Assembly (NCBI RefSeq): GCF_040137905.1
Contig: NZ_JBEFDG010000027.1
Span: 1-64,000, forward strand
Origin: Corticimicrobacter sp040137905
Lineage (GTDB): Bacteria > Pseudomonadota > Gammaproteobacteria > Burkholderiales > Burkholderiaceae_B
Reading direction: 5' to 3'
DNA: 64,000 nucleotides
Shown here: piece after piece, positions 16,443-25,685 of the stretch
How positions within the stretch are numbered: the stretch's first letter is position 1
How the letters are laid out: each line of letters starts with the position of its first letter
The notes under the pieces: generated by a model
What the model was told of the DNA's origin: nothing
The model's database searches: none
The model's input: the letters and a program-made list of their open reading frames with translations, nothing else
Translations under genes and position numbers: made by a program

Positions 16443-17357
16443 ATGCGTGAACTGGTCTTCGATTGTCCCGGACAGCAGGCCGAGGCCCTGTCCGATGCCT
16501 TGCTGGAGGCCGGCGCGCTTTCGGTGTCCGTAGAGGATGCCGACCGCGACACAGCGGATGAACAGCCCCTGTTCGGCGAGCCAGGACTGGAACCCGACAG
16601 CCATGCCTGGCAGCGCAATCTGGTGGTTGCCCTGCTGCCCGACGGCGTGGACCCGGCCCAACTGTTCGAGCAGGCATTGAACATTCATCGGGAAAATGGC
16701 AGCACGCTGCCTGAATCCTGCACGGACTGGCAACTGCGCGAAGTACCCGACGCGGACTGGGTCCGGCTGACCCAGGCACAATTCGCCCCCATCCCGGTCG
16801 GTGACCGGGTCTGGATCGTGCCAAGCTGGCACACCCTGCCCGCCGAAGCTCGACCCGATGCCATTGCCATCGAGCTCGACCCTGGCCTGGCCTTCGGTAC
16901 CGGCAGCCATCCCACCACGCATCTGTGCCTGCAATGGCTGGTGGCCCACCTGCAACCGGGCACCAGCGTTCTCGATTACGGCTGCGGCTCGGGTATCCTG
17001 GCCATCGCCGCCCGCAAGCTGGGTGCAGCCACCACGCATGCCATCGATATCGACGAGCAGGCCGTACAGGCCACCGGCGACAATGCGCTCAACAATCAGG
17101 TCGAGCTGATTCCCGGCCTGCCCAATGCATTGCCGGCCGGCACGCACGATCTGGTCATCGCCAACATTCTCTCCAACCCGCTCAAGGTGCTTGCCCCCAT
17201 GCTGTCGGGTCGTGTCGCCCCCGGTGGTCATCTGGTGCTGTCCGGCGTGCTGGAACGCCAGGCCGAGGAAGTGGCAGCCGTCTACGCCCCCTGGATCCCG
17301 CTATCGGTCTGGCGTGCTCACGACGGTTGGGTTTGCCTGCACGGTCAACGTACCTGA
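16443..17357 (+). CDS. prmA: ribosomal protein L11 methyltransferase PrmA
   Basis: Trimethylates ribosomal protein L11 with SAM. The 304-residue product has the N-terminal substrate-recognition domain and a C-terminal Rossmann MTase with LDPGLAFGTGSHPTT, motif I VLDYGCGSGILAIAA and the NPPF-like motif IVANILSNPLK. The ATG at 16443 lies 29 bases after accC, making the longer ORF that starts inside accC unlikely. Confidence 0.95.
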   Translation: MRELVFDCPGQQAEALSDALLEAGALSVSVEDADRDTADEQPLFGEPGLEPDSHAWQRNLVVALLPDGVDPAQLFEQALNIHRENGSTLPESCTDWQLREVPDADWVRLTQAQFAPIPVGDRVWIVPSWHTLPAEARPDAIAIELDPGLAFGTGSHPTTHLCLQWLVAHLQPGTSVLDYGCGSGILAIAARKLGAATTHAIDIDEQAVQATGDNALNNQVELIPGLPNALPAGTHDLVIANILSNPLKVLAPMLSGRVAPGGHLVLSGVLERQAEEVAAVYAPWIPLSVWRAHDGWVCLHGQRT

Positions 17358-17371
17358 GCCGAGGCCTGAAC

Positions 17372-18316
17372 ATGGGCCTGCAGACACGGTGTCCGGCATG
17401 TCATACCGTATTCGGCATCACGCCCGATCTGCTGGCGCGCCGTCATGGCATGGTGCGCTGCGGTGCCTGCCTGACCGTTTTCGATGGCCGCCAGTCGCTG
17501 TCCGACACGGACGACCTGCCTCTGCTGACCGAGGCGGTATCGTCCTCTGAGGCAACCTCGTCATCACTGGCTGATTCACCTGCTTTACCTGTCGAAGAAG
17601 AAGGTGCCCCTCGCCACTGGCTGGGCGACCCGCCGGCCGCAGGGATAGAAGACGAAGACGAACGCGAGCACGAAACGACAGGCTATGCGGCACCGGCCCG
17701 TGACCCGGAATTCGACGCACCGGCAGATACATTCCTGCTCGATGAGACGGATCGTCGCGCCGGTCTGCCCGAGTTCCTGGACGACGACACGCAAGACCGA
17801 CGACGACGCCATCAGGGATTCTGGACTTTGCTGTGCGTGCTGGCGCTGGCCGTCATGCTGCTGCAACTGTTCTGGCAACAGCGCGACTGGATCGCCTCGT
17901 GGCATCCGGCCGTCCGCGGCGTGATCGAGCGCGTGTGCGACCCGCTGGGCTGCAAGGTCGGTTACCTGCGACATCCGGATCAACTGCAGATCGTGTCTTC
18001 GTCGCTGCAGACTGCCACGCCCACGACCGATGGCTCAAGCCAACTGACGCTGCCGGGGGAACGGCATTCCCTCGACCTGACCCTGCGATTGCGCAACGGT
18101 CATCACTCGCCGCAACCCTGGCCAGGCATCTTCCTGAGCCTGACGGATTTTTCAGATACCATAGTGGCCCGCAAGGCACTGCTGCCTGCCGACTATCTGC
18201 CGCCCGACCGTCTGTCCCGGCCCTTTGCCGCCATGAGCAGCCTGGACCTGTCGATCCCGCTGACCCTGGACGACCTGACCGTGAGCGGCTACCGGCTCGA
18301 ACTCTTCTTTCCATAG
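17372..18316 (+). CDS. zinc-ribbon plus DUF3426 membrane protein
   Basis: A 314-residue protein with an N-terminal MJ0042-type zinc ribbon (CPACHTVF near residue 7 and CGACLTVF near residue 30, four cysteines), a long acidic low-complexity stretch (about 45-145), one membrane helix (about 150-170, GFWTLLCVLALAVMLLQLFW) and a C-terminal DUF3426 domain (about 180-314). This gene is a constant neighbour of prmA in beta- and gammaproteobacteria, but its function is not established. The start follows prmA by 14 bases. Confidence 0.83.
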   Translation: MGLQTRCPACHTVFGITPDLLARRHGMVRCGACLTVFDGRQSLSDTDDLPLLTEAVSSSEATSSSLADSPALPVEEEGAPRHWLGDPPAAGIEDEDEREHETTGYAAPARDPEFDAPADTFLLDETDRRAGLPEFLDDDTQDRRRRHQGFWTLLCVLALAVMLLQLFWQQRDWIASWHPAVRGVIERVCDPLGCKVGYLRHPDQLQIVSSSLQTATPTTDGSSQLTLPGERHSLDLTLRLRNGHHSPQPWPGIFLSLTDFSDTIVARKALLPADYLPPDRLSRPFAAMSSLDLSIPLTLDDLTVSGYRLELFFP

Positions 18317-18328
18317 CACATTGCAGAT

Positions 18329-19267
18329 ATGACCAAGACTGTACTGATTTGTGGCTCCATGGCCTTCGATACGATCGCCATCTTCAATGGCCGTTTCAAG
18401 GATCATATCCTGCCCGACAGCATCCATGCCCTGAGCGTTTCCTTCCTCGTGCCATCGATGCGCAAGGAGTTCGGTGGTTGTGCCGGCAATGTAGCCTACA
18501 ACCTCAAATTGCTGGGTGGCACACCGCTGCCGGCCGCGACCATCGGCGAAGATGCCGGCGACTATCTGGAGCGCTTTCGCAACCTGGGGATAGACACCCG
18601 CCTGCTGAAAGTCCAGCCCGGCACGTTCACCGCCCAGTGCTTCATCACCAATGACCTGGACGATAACCAGATCACGGCTTTCCACCCCGGTGCCATGGAG
18701 TTTTCTGCGCAAAACGATGTCTCGGGCAGCACAGCACGCTGGGCCATTGTCGCGCCCGATGCCAAGGAGGGCATGTTCGCCCATGCCGAGCGACTGCATG
18801 CCGAAGGCACGCCTTTCATTTTCGACCTGGGTCAGGCCATGCCGCTTTTCGACGGCGCGGACCTGGAGCGCATGCTGACGCTGACCCAGGCGCTGACGGT
18901 CAATGACTATGAGGCCCGTGTGGTGGAGCAACGCACAGGACGGTCGCTGACGGATATCGCCAAGGGCCTGCAGGCCGTGGTGGTGACACTCGGTGCCGAT
19001 GGCTCGCGCCTGATCACGCAAGGCCAGGAGTACCATATCCCGCCCGTGGCGGCCACCGAGGTCGTCGATCCGACCGGATGCGGCGATGCCTATCGCGGCG
19101 GCCTGCTCTATGGCCTGGTCGAAGGCTGGAGCTGGCAGGACAGTTGCAAGCTCGCCAACGTGATGGGAGCCATCAAGATTGCCTCGCGTGGTCCGCAGAA
19201 CCACGCGCCTTCACGCAGCGAGATTGCCGACAAGCTGCTGGCCCAGTACGGACTGTCCCTGTCCTGA
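18329..19267 (+). CDS. PfkB-family carbohydrate/adenosine kinase
   Basis: Ribokinase-like sugar or nucleoside kinase (312 residues). The N-terminal substrate-binding region has ICGSMAFDTI and FGGCAGNVAYNLKLLG, and the C-terminal PfkB signature DPTGCGDAYRGGLLYGL near residue 250 contains the catalytic Asp and anion hole. Homologues in this neighbourhood are usually annotated adenosine kinase or carbohydrate kinase; the substrate cannot be decided from sequence alone. It is 12 bases after the DUF3426 gene. Confidence 0.85.
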   Translation: MTKTVLICGSMAFDTIAIFNGRFKDHILPDSIHALSVSFLVPSMRKEFGGCAGNVAYNLKLLGGTPLPAATIGEDAGDYLERFRNLGIDTRLLKVQPGTFTAQCFITNDLDDNQITAFHPGAMEFSAQNDVSGSTARWAIVAPDAKEGMFAHAERLHAEGTPFIFDLGQAMPLFDGADLERMLTLTQALTVNDYEARVVEQRTGRSLTDIAKGLQAVVVTLGADGSRLITQGQEYHIPPVAATEVVDPTGCGDAYRGGLLYGLVEGWSWQDSCKLANVMGAIKIASRGPQNHAPSRSEIADKLLAQYGLSLS

Positions 19268-19278
19268 GGAGATACAGC

Positions 19279-19719
19279 ATGACATTGCCCCTTGTCTCAT
19301 TGCGCCGGCTTGCCGTCCCCCTGATGCTGGTATCGGCCCTGGCGGCCTGCAAGACCGTCGAGCAACGCGAAGCGGCAGAAGCCCGCTACCAGGTCCTGGA
19401 TATCTCATTTTCGTGGAGCGACACGGCGGCCTGTGGAGACACGGCTTCGCCGCTGTTCTCGATCCGCAACGTACCGAGTGGCACGCAGAGGCTGCGTTTC
19501 ATCATGGTCAACGCCATGACGCCGTCGGAAAACAGCAGCGCTGAAATCGACTATACCGGACGTTACGGACGGGTCGCCATCACGCGCGGGGCATTTGAAT
19601 ACACCGGTCCCTGCATTGACGAAGGTACCAAGCGCTACCAATGGACCGTGGAAGCACTGGACGCGGAAGGCAACTTCCTGGGTGGAGGCAAGCTCGTACG
19701 TCCCTTCCCGGATCGGTAA
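19279..19719 (+). CDS. putative lipoprotein with PEBP-like fold
   Basis: A 146-residue product with a lipoprotein signal peptide and lipobox LAAC (Cys about 23). The body (SPLFSIRNVPSGTQRLRFIM, YTGPCIDEGTKRYQWTVEALD) resembles the phosphatidylethanolamine-binding (YbhB/YbcL) fold, but the usual Asp-Pro-Asp and His ligand motifs are not evident. I call it a divergent PEBP-like lipoprotein of unknown function. The ribosome binding site GAGGAG overlaps the end of the kinase gene, and mpl starts 5 bases after its stop. Confidence 0.65.
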   Translation: MTLPLVSLRRLAVPLMLVSALAACKTVEQREAAEARYQVLDISFSWSDTAACGDTASPLFSIRNVPSGTQRLRFIMVNAMTPSENSSAEIDYTGRYGRVAITRGAFEYTGPCIDEGTKRYQWTVEALDAEGNFLGGGKLVRPFPDR

Positions 19720-19724
19720 AGGCC

Positions 19725-21161
19725 ATGCATCTTCATATCCTCGGCATTTGCGGCACATTCATGGGTGGACTGGCGTTGCTGGCCCGCGAGGCGGGCCATC
19801 GCGTCACCGGCTGCGATGCCGGCGTCTACCCGCCCATGAGCACCCAGTTGCAGGAACAGGGCATTGAACTGATTGAAGGCTTTGCCCCCGACCAGTTGGC
19901 ATTGAAGCCCGATCTCTACATCATCGGCAATGTCGTGTCGCGCGGCAATCCGCTGATGGAAGCCATCCTTGAATCGGGAGCCCCGTATATCTCGGGCCCC
20001 CAATGGCTTGGCGAACATCTGCTGCAAGGCCGGCATGTGCTGGCAGTCGCCGGCACCCACGGCAAGACCACGACCAGCTCCATGCTGGCCTGGGTACTGT
20101 CGCAATGCGGCCAGCAGCCCGGATTCCTGATCGGCGGCATTGCGCCGGGACTGGAAGTCTCGGCCCGGCTGGGACAGTCGCAACCTGCAGCAGGGCAGGC
20201 CCGCCCCCTGTTCGTCATCGAGGCTGACGAATATGACACGGCCTTCTTCGACAAGCGCTCCAAATTCGTGCACTACCGGCCGCGCACGGCCATCCTGAAC
20301 AACCTGGAATTCGACCACGCCGACATCTTTGCCGATCTTGGCGCCATCGAAACCCAGTTCCACCATCTGGTGCGCACCATCCCTGCCAGCGGCCGCATCA
20401 TTCATCCGGCACACGACGCTGCGCTGGAACGCGTCCTGGCGCGAGGCTGCTGGTCCGGCACACGACTGCTCGACAGTCCTGCCGGCTGGCAGGCCGGCGA
20501 GCCGGATGCGCAAGATCATTTCGACGTGTTCCGAGACGGTCAGCCAGTCGGCCGCATCACCTGGTCACAGACCGGCGCGCACAATCGCATGAACGCGCTG
20601 GCCGCGCTGGCCGCCGCCGAGCATGTCGGCGTCGCGCCCGACACTGCCATCGCTGCCCTGAGCAGCTTCGGTGGCGTGAAGCGCCGCATGGAGTTGCGCG
20701 GCACCGTGCACAACATTGCCGTCTACGATGATTTTGCCCATCACCCGACGGCCATCGCCACCACACTGGAAGGTCTGCGCCACAAAATCGGCCCGGCGCG
20801 TATCCTGGCTGTTCTTGAGCCTCGATCCAACACCATGAAGCTGGGCACCATGGCACAGCGTCTGCCTGCCGCGCTGGGTGAGGCCGACCTGGTGTTCTGC
20901 TACGGCGAAACCCAGGGCAGGCATGCGCTGGGCTGGGACCCGGCGACTGCACTGGCCCCGCTGGGTTCGCGCGCGACCGCATACAGCGAAATCGAAGCCC
21001 TGGTACGCAGCGTAGCGACGCAGGCGCGGCCCGGAGACCATATCGTGGTGATGAGCAATGGCAGTTTCGGTGGCGTGCATGAACGGCTGCTCGCCGCGCT
21101 CGACAGTGTGATCCCCGGCAGTCAGCCGCCGCATACTGCAGCCGCCCCCCTTTCGCCCTGA
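19725..21161 (+). CDS. mpl: UDP-N-acetylmuramate:L-alanyl-gamma-D-glutamyl-meso-diaminopimelate ligase Mpl
   Basis: Peptidoglycan recycling ligase that attaches the salvaged tripeptide to UDP-MurNAc. The 478-residue product is a Mur ligase: N-terminal HILGICGTFMGGLALLA Rossmann segment, ATP loop VAGTHGKTTTSSML near residue 108, central EADEYDTAFFDKRSKF, and C-terminal VYDDFAHHPTAI and LEPRSNTMKLG. These last signatures separate Mpl from MurC. The ampG-like permease elsewhere in this window would supply the same recycling pathway. Confidence 0.94.
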   Translation: MHLHILGICGTFMGGLALLAREAGHRVTGCDAGVYPPMSTQLQEQGIELIEGFAPDQLALKPDLYIIGNVVSRGNPLMEAILESGAPYISGPQWLGEHLLQGRHVLAVAGTHGKTTTSSMLAWVLSQCGQQPGFLIGGIAPGLEVSARLGQSQPAAGQARPLFVIEADEYDTAFFDKRSKFVHYRPRTAILNNLEFDHADIFADLGAIETQFHHLVRTIPASGRIIHPAHDAALERVLARGCWSGTRLLDSPAGWQAGEPDAQDHFDVFRDGQPVGRITWSQTGAHNRMNALAALAAAEHVGVAPDTAIAALSSFGGVKRRMELRGTVHNIAVYDDFAHHPTAIATTLEGLRHKIGPARILAVLEPRSNTMKLGTMAQRLPAALGEADLVFCYGETQGRHALGWDPATALAPLGSRATAYSEIEALVRSVATQARPGDHIVVMSNGSFGGVHERLLAALDSVIPGSQPPHTAAAPLSP

Positions 21162-21192
21162 TTTTTTCCAAGCAATCCAGATCCGAGTTTCA

Positions 21193-23082
21193 ATGTACGT
21201 ACTTTACGAAGAAGATGGCAGTTTCAAGGGCGGACGCATCCTGTCCGAGGCAGATTCCAGCCTGCAGGTAGAAGCAGCCAGCGGCAAGCGCAGCAAGATC
21301 AAGCGCAACAATGTCGTCATGGAATTCGCCGCGCCCGATCCCGACAGCCTGCTGGCGCAGGCCCAGGCAGCAGCCGAAGAAATTGATCTGGATTTCCTGT
21401 GGGAGTGCGCGCCCCAGGAAGAATTCGACGTGGCCGCACTGGCCCAGGATTATTTCGGTCATGCGCCCAGTGCCCTGGACCAGGCCACGCTGCTGCTGCG
21501 CCTGCACAGTGCGCCCGCCTATTTCCATCGGCGCGGCAAGGGCCGCTACCGTCCGGCGCCACCTGACATCCTGCAGGCCGCGCTGGCCGCGATCGAGAAA
21601 AAACGCCTGCAGGCCGAACAGCAGCAGGCCTGGATCGATGCCATGACGGCCGGCTCGTTGCCACCGGAAATCGCCGAGGTCGCACCATCGCTCCTGCTGC
21701 GCCCCGACAAGAACAGCCAGCAATGGAAAGCACTGGATGCGGCCTGCCAGCAGACCGGCAAGACACCGGACCAGTTGCTGCTGCAGCTGGGTGCATGGCC
21801 GCATCCACTGGCACTGATGCGATTCCGTTTCCTGGCACAGCAGTTCCCCAGGGGCACTGGTTTTGCAGAAGCATCGCTTCCCGAGCTGCCCGACACGCTG
21901 CCAGAGGCTGATGTCGAGGCCTATTCGGTCGATGATGTCAGCACTACCGAGATCGATGACGCGCTCTCGGTCTCGGTTCTGCCTGATGGCAACATTCGTG
22001 TCGGTGTCCACATTGCGGCACCGGCGTTGGCGGTGACACGTGGCAGCGCCCTCGACGAAATCGCCCGCCAGCGCATGTCCACCGTGTACATGCCCGGCCA
22101 GAAGATCCCGATGCAGCCGCCCGAGCTGATCGAAGCCTTTTCCCTCGATGCGGGACGCCCGGTACCGGCACTGTCGCTATATGTCACGGCCAATCCGGAA
22201 AGTGGCGACATTATGGAAACAACTACCCGCCTCGAGCGCATCCAGGTCCGGGAAAATCTGCGACACAATCATCTGGATGCAGAAATCACGCCCGAGCGCC
22301 TGGTAACCGAAGACCCGACACTGCCCTACGCGCACTGGCTGCTGCCGCTCTGGAAGCTGGCGCTGGCTCTATCGCGCAAACGTGACGAGGTACGCGGCAA
22401 GCCCGAGGGCAACAACCGGGTCGAATACAGCTTCGAACTCGACGGCCCGGCCGATGATCCCGACACGCCGGTCCGGCTGGTGCCACGCCGCCGCGATGCG
22501 CCCCTGGACAAGATGATCGCCGAGTACATGATCCTGGCCAACAGCCAGTGGGGTGCCCTGCTCGACCAGCACGGCGTGCCCGGGATCTATCGTTCCCAGC
22601 AAATGGGACGCGTGCGCATGAGCACCCAGGCGCTCCCGCATGAAGCCATCGGCGTCAAGCAATACATCTGGTCCACATCGCCGCTGCGACGCTATGTCGA
22701 TCTGGTCAACCAGCAACAGTTGCTGGCCGCTGCCGAACATGGCATCTCGGCACGACTGGTCGCCCCCTACAAGCCACGCGATGCCGACCTGTACGCATTG
22801 ATCAGCGCTTTCGACGGCCAATACACGGCCATCTCGGACTTCCAGCGCACCATGGAGCGCTACTGGTGCCTGCGCTGGCTGAAGCAGCAAAACATCACTC
22901 ACTGTCGCGCCAGCTTCATCCGCGACAACCTGGCCCGACTCGATATCGCGCCCCTGGTGGTTGAAATCAACGGCATGCCAGAACTGGCACGAGGCCAGCA
23001 GATCGAAATCGAGATCCTGGGGCAGGACGAGATCAACCTGACATTGGACTGCCGCTATCTGGAAGCGGTGCCACTGGCATGA
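21193..23082 (+). CDS. RNB-domain (RNase II/R family) ribonuclease
   Basis: A 629-residue 3'-5' exoribonuclease family member. The RNB catalytic core (about 240-560) has the metal-binding motif DDVSTTEIDDALSV near residue 257, followed by VHIAAPALAV and the SPLRRYVDLVNQQQLLA segment near residue 500. The N-terminal part lacks recognisable cold-shock domains, as in shorter betaproteobacterial RNB proteins that differ from RNase R. It is generally annotated only as an RNB domain-containing ribonuclease. Confidence 0.88.
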   Translation: MYVLYEEDGSFKGGRILSEADSSLQVEAASGKRSKIKRNNVVMEFAAPDPDSLLAQAQAAAEEIDLDFLWECAPQEEFDVAALAQDYFGHAPSALDQATLLLRLHSAPAYFHRRGKGRYRPAPPDILQAALAAIEKKRLQAEQQQAWIDAMTAGSLPPEIAEVAPSLLLRPDKNSQQWKALDAACQQTGKTPDQLLLQLGAWPHPLALMRFRFLAQQFPRGTGFAEASLPELPDTLPEADVEAYSVDDVSTTEIDDALSVSVLPDGNIRVGVHIAAPALAVTRGSALDEIARQRMSTVYMPGQKIPMQPPELIEAFSLDAGRPVPALSLYVTANPESGDIMETTTRLERIQVRENLRHNHLDAEITPERLVTEDPTLPYAHWLLPLWKLALALSRKRDEVRGKPEGNNRVEYSFELDGPADDPDTPVRLVPRRRDAPLDKMIAEYMILANSQWGALLDQHGVPGIYRSQQMGRVRMSTQALPHEAIGVKQYIWSTSPLRRYVDLVNQQQLLAAAEHGISARLVAPYKPRDADLYALISAFDGQYTAISDFQRTMERYWCLRWLKQQNITHCRASFIRDNLARLDIAPLVVEINGMPELARGQQIEIEILGQDEINLTLDCRYLEAVPLA

Positions 23083-23151
23083 ATCGCATAGCGATGATGA
23101 CATCCTGGGGATGATTCACCCAGGAGCCAGACTTACACTAAAATCCGCAGG

Positions 23152-24054
23152 GTGAATGCCCTGCGCCCTTCTCCCTCGCGCCAGTCACTGAACTGGCTAC
23201 GCGCCACGCCCACCAGCCGCCGCTACCTGTATATCGGCGCGGGGCTATCCTTGCTGCTGCACGGCGTGGCACTGACCCTGCATTTCGGATCGCTGTCCCG
23301 TACACCTCAGGTGGCACCGATGCTTGAGGTCGCCCTGGTCAACGCCAGCACCGACACTGAGCCCTTGCAAGCCCAGGCGCTGGGGCAGGCTGCGCTCGAC
23401 GGCGGTGGCGATGGCGAACAGGGCATGGCCCGCTCACCGCTGCCGCGCACCTCACCCACGGCCGACGGTATCGTCCTGGCTGCCATGCGCAAGCGCCAGG
23501 CCGAACTGGAAGCCATGCAGCAACAACTGTTGACCGTACTCGAATCCGAACAGGCCGTCGCACAAGCCCGACCGGACACCTATCCCTGGCCAGAAGCAGA
23601 CCGCCCCGGCCAGGATGAACAGGACCAGGAAGCACAATTGCGCACAGCCCGCATTGCGGCACTTTCGGAGCAGGTCCAGACCTATACCCGCCAGCCACGC
23701 ACACACGTCTATGCCCCGGCCGTATCCCCCTGGCCCTACGCCGAATACGTCGAGCAGTGGCGCAGCCGCATGGAAGACGTCGGCACCCGCCATTACCCGA
23801 CCGGCAACCAGGGCAAGCTCTATGGTGTACTGCAGGCCACGGTCTTCATCCGTGCCGATGGCAGCCTGGAGGATATCCGCATCGACCAGCCGGCCCGCAA
23901 CGGCGCGCTGAACCAGGCGGCGCGCCGGATCGTGCAATTGGCAGCCCCCTTTCCTCCACTGCCTCCCGAGCTGGCACGCGAAACCGATATACTCGCCATC
24001 ACACGCACCTGGCGCTTCACCAACGATACGCTCCACATGCAGGCCACCGAATGA
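23152..24054 (+). CDS. TonB-family C-terminal domain protein (energy transducer-like)
   Basis: A 300-residue protein with a basic N-terminus, one membrane helix (about 26-43), a long variable periplasmic region, and a C-terminal TonB-like domain (about 200-300) with LYGVLQATVFIRADGSLEDIRI and a C-terminal WRF segment. It probably spans the periplasm, but its ExbB/ExbD partner is not adjacent. The GTG start sits about 8 bases after a TAAAAT element (23139-23144), so the mRNA may be nearly leaderless. Its stop overlaps aroE by four bases. Confidence 0.8.
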   Translation: MNALRPSPSRQSLNWLRATPTSRRYLYIGAGLSLLLHGVALTLHFGSLSRTPQVAPMLEVALVNASTDTEPLQAQALGQAALDGGGDGEQGMARSPLPRTSPTADGIVLAAMRKRQAELEAMQQQLLTVLESEQAVAQARPDTYPWPEADRPGQDEQDQEAQLRTARIAALSEQVQTYTRQPRTHVYAPAVSPWPYAEYVEQWRSRMEDVGTRHYPTGNQGKLYGVLQATVFIRADGSLEDIRIDQPARNGALNQAARRIVQLAAPFPPLPPELARETDILAITRTWRFTNDTLHMQATE

Positions 24055-24935
24055 CCGATTTTCCGACTATTGCCCGCTATGCCGTGATCGGCAACCCGAT
24101 CGCGCACAGCCGTTCCCCGGACATCCATCAGTTGTTCGCCGCCCAGACACAGCGTACGCTGGAGTATGACAAGATCCTTGCCGAGCCCGATGAGTTCTCT
24201 ACCGTCATGCCTGCCTTCTTCGAACAGGGCGGCCTGGGCCTGAATGTCACCGTTCCCTTCAAACAGGAAGCCTATGTCCTGAGTCAGATCCTGAGCGCAC
24301 GCGCAGCCGCTGCCGGCGCGGTCAATACGCTCTGGCTCCAGAATGGTCTGCTGCATGGTTGCAATACGGACGGCATCGGCCTGGTCCGTGATCTGAACCG
24401 TCTCGACGCCCAGCTCGACGGAGCCCAGGTACTGCTGGTCGGCGCGGGCGGGGCCGCCCGCGGTGTGCTGCAGCCCCTGCTGGAAGCTGGCTGTGCCCAC
24501 ATCCATATCGTCAACCGTACCGAGCGCCGCGCACATGAGCTACGCGAAGGCTGGTTGAGTGCGCTGGCCGACCACGGCCTGCCGTCCACACACTTCGATG
24601 AGCATGCCCTCTCGGCGGGCAGCCTGCTCAGCGCCGGGACCGGCAGCTGGGATATCGTCATCAATGCCACCGCCAGCAGCCTGCAGGGCCAGGCACCCGA
24701 GCTGCCCCCTGACATCTACCGCCCCGACAGTCTGGCCTATGACATGGTCTACGGACCGGAAGACACACCTTTCATGCGCGTGGCCCGCATCCACGGTGCA
24801 GCACGCTGCGCCGACGGGCTGGGCATGCTGATCGAGCAAGCGGCCGAGAGCTTCTACCTCTGGCACGGACTGCGCCCGGACACCCAGGCCACGCTTGAAA
24901 CCATGCGTGCGACCTGGTCGGCCGCCCGCACCTGA
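24051..24935 (+). CDS. aroE: shikimate dehydrogenase (NADP+) AroE
   Basis: Reduces 3-dehydroshikimate to shikimate, the step after AroQ in aromatic amino acid synthesis. The 294-residue product shows the N-terminal YAVIGNPIAHSRSPDIHQLFA, the catalytic-Lys motif NVTVPFKQEA near residue 65, the NADP loop VGAGGAARGVLQPL near residue 130 with NRT(E)R, and GMLIEQAAESFYLW near the C-terminus. It overlaps the TonB-like gene (ATGA) and precedes mtgA by 19 bases. Confidence 0.95.
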   Translation: MTDFPTIARYAVIGNPIAHSRSPDIHQLFAAQTQRTLEYDKILAEPDEFSTVMPAFFEQGGLGLNVTVPFKQEAYVLSQILSARAAAAGAVNTLWLQNGLLHGCNTDGIGLVRDLNRLDAQLDGAQVLLVGAGGAARGVLQPLLEAGCAHIHIVNRTERRAHELREGWLSALADHGLPSTHFDEHALSAGSLLSAGTGSWDIVINATASSLQGQAPELPPDIYRPDSLAYDMVYGPEDTPFMRVARIHGAARCADGLGMLIEQAAESFYLWHGLRPDTQATLETMRATWSAART

Positions 24936-24954
24936 GCCGGACACAGGCCCCGCC

Positions 24955-25674
24955 ATGACAGGCATCCGGCGTCCATGGCTGCATCGCAGCATGCTGGCAC
25001 TGATGGCGCTGGCATGCCTGCTTTTGCTGGCCCAGTTCTGGTTCTTTGCCCAAGTTGTCTGGTATCAGTACAAGACGCCCGCCCGCACCCCTATCATGCA
25101 GGAACAGCTCGATAGCCTGCGCGAAAAGCGCCCCGACGCCGAACTGCAATACCGCTGGGTCGATTACGACCGGATCAGTGCATCGCTCAAACGTGCCGTG
25201 ATTGCCGCCGAGGATGCCAATTTCATGCAGCATGGCGGTATCGAATGGGAAGCCATTCGCAAGGCCTGGGACTACAATCGCCAGCAACGCGAAGATGGCA
25301 GCGCACGGGTCCGTGGCGGTTCGACGATCACGCAGCAACTGGCCAAGAACCTGTTTCTCTCGGGCACCCGCAGCTATCTGCGCAAGGCCCAGGAAATGAT
25401 ACTGGCCTATATGATCGAGCATGTCATGGACAAAGAGCGCATCCTGGAGCTGTATCTCAATGTCGCAGAGTGGGGCAACGGCATCTTCGGTGCCGAGGCC
25501 GCTGCACGGCACTATTTCGGCACCAGCGCCGCGCAGTTGAGCAGTGCACAGGCAGCCCGGCTGGCAGCCATGCTGCCCAATCCACGCTACTACGACCAGC
25601 ACCGCAATACCCGCTACCTGAACGGGCGCACCGCCACGCTGCAGCAACGCATGCGCATGGTCGATATTCCCTAG
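24955..25674 (+). CDS. mtgA: monofunctional biosynthetic peptidoglycan transglycosylase MtgA
   Basis: Family GT51 glycosyltransferase that polymerises lipid II into glycan strands. The 239-residue product has one N-terminal membrane anchor (about 12-34), then the GT51 motifs: AAEDANFMQHGG with catalytic Glu86, RGGSTITQQLAKNLFLS and the second Glu region KERILELYLNVAEWGNGIFGAEAAARHYF. No transpeptidase domain follows, which distinguishes it from class A PBPs. It starts 19 bases after aroE. Confidence 0.95.
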   Translation: MTGIRRPWLHRSMLALMALACLLLLAQFWFFAQVVWYQYKTPARTPIMQEQLDSLREKRPDAELQYRWVDYDRISASLKRAVIAAEDANFMQHGGIEWEAIRKAWDYNRQQREDGSARVRGGSTITQQLAKNLFLSGTRSYLRKAQEMILAYMIEHVMDKERILELYLNVAEWGNGIFGAEAAARHYFGTSAAQLSSAQAARLAAMLPNPRYYDQHRNTRYLNGRTATLQQRMRMVDIP

Positions 25675-25685
25675 ATACTGATCCC

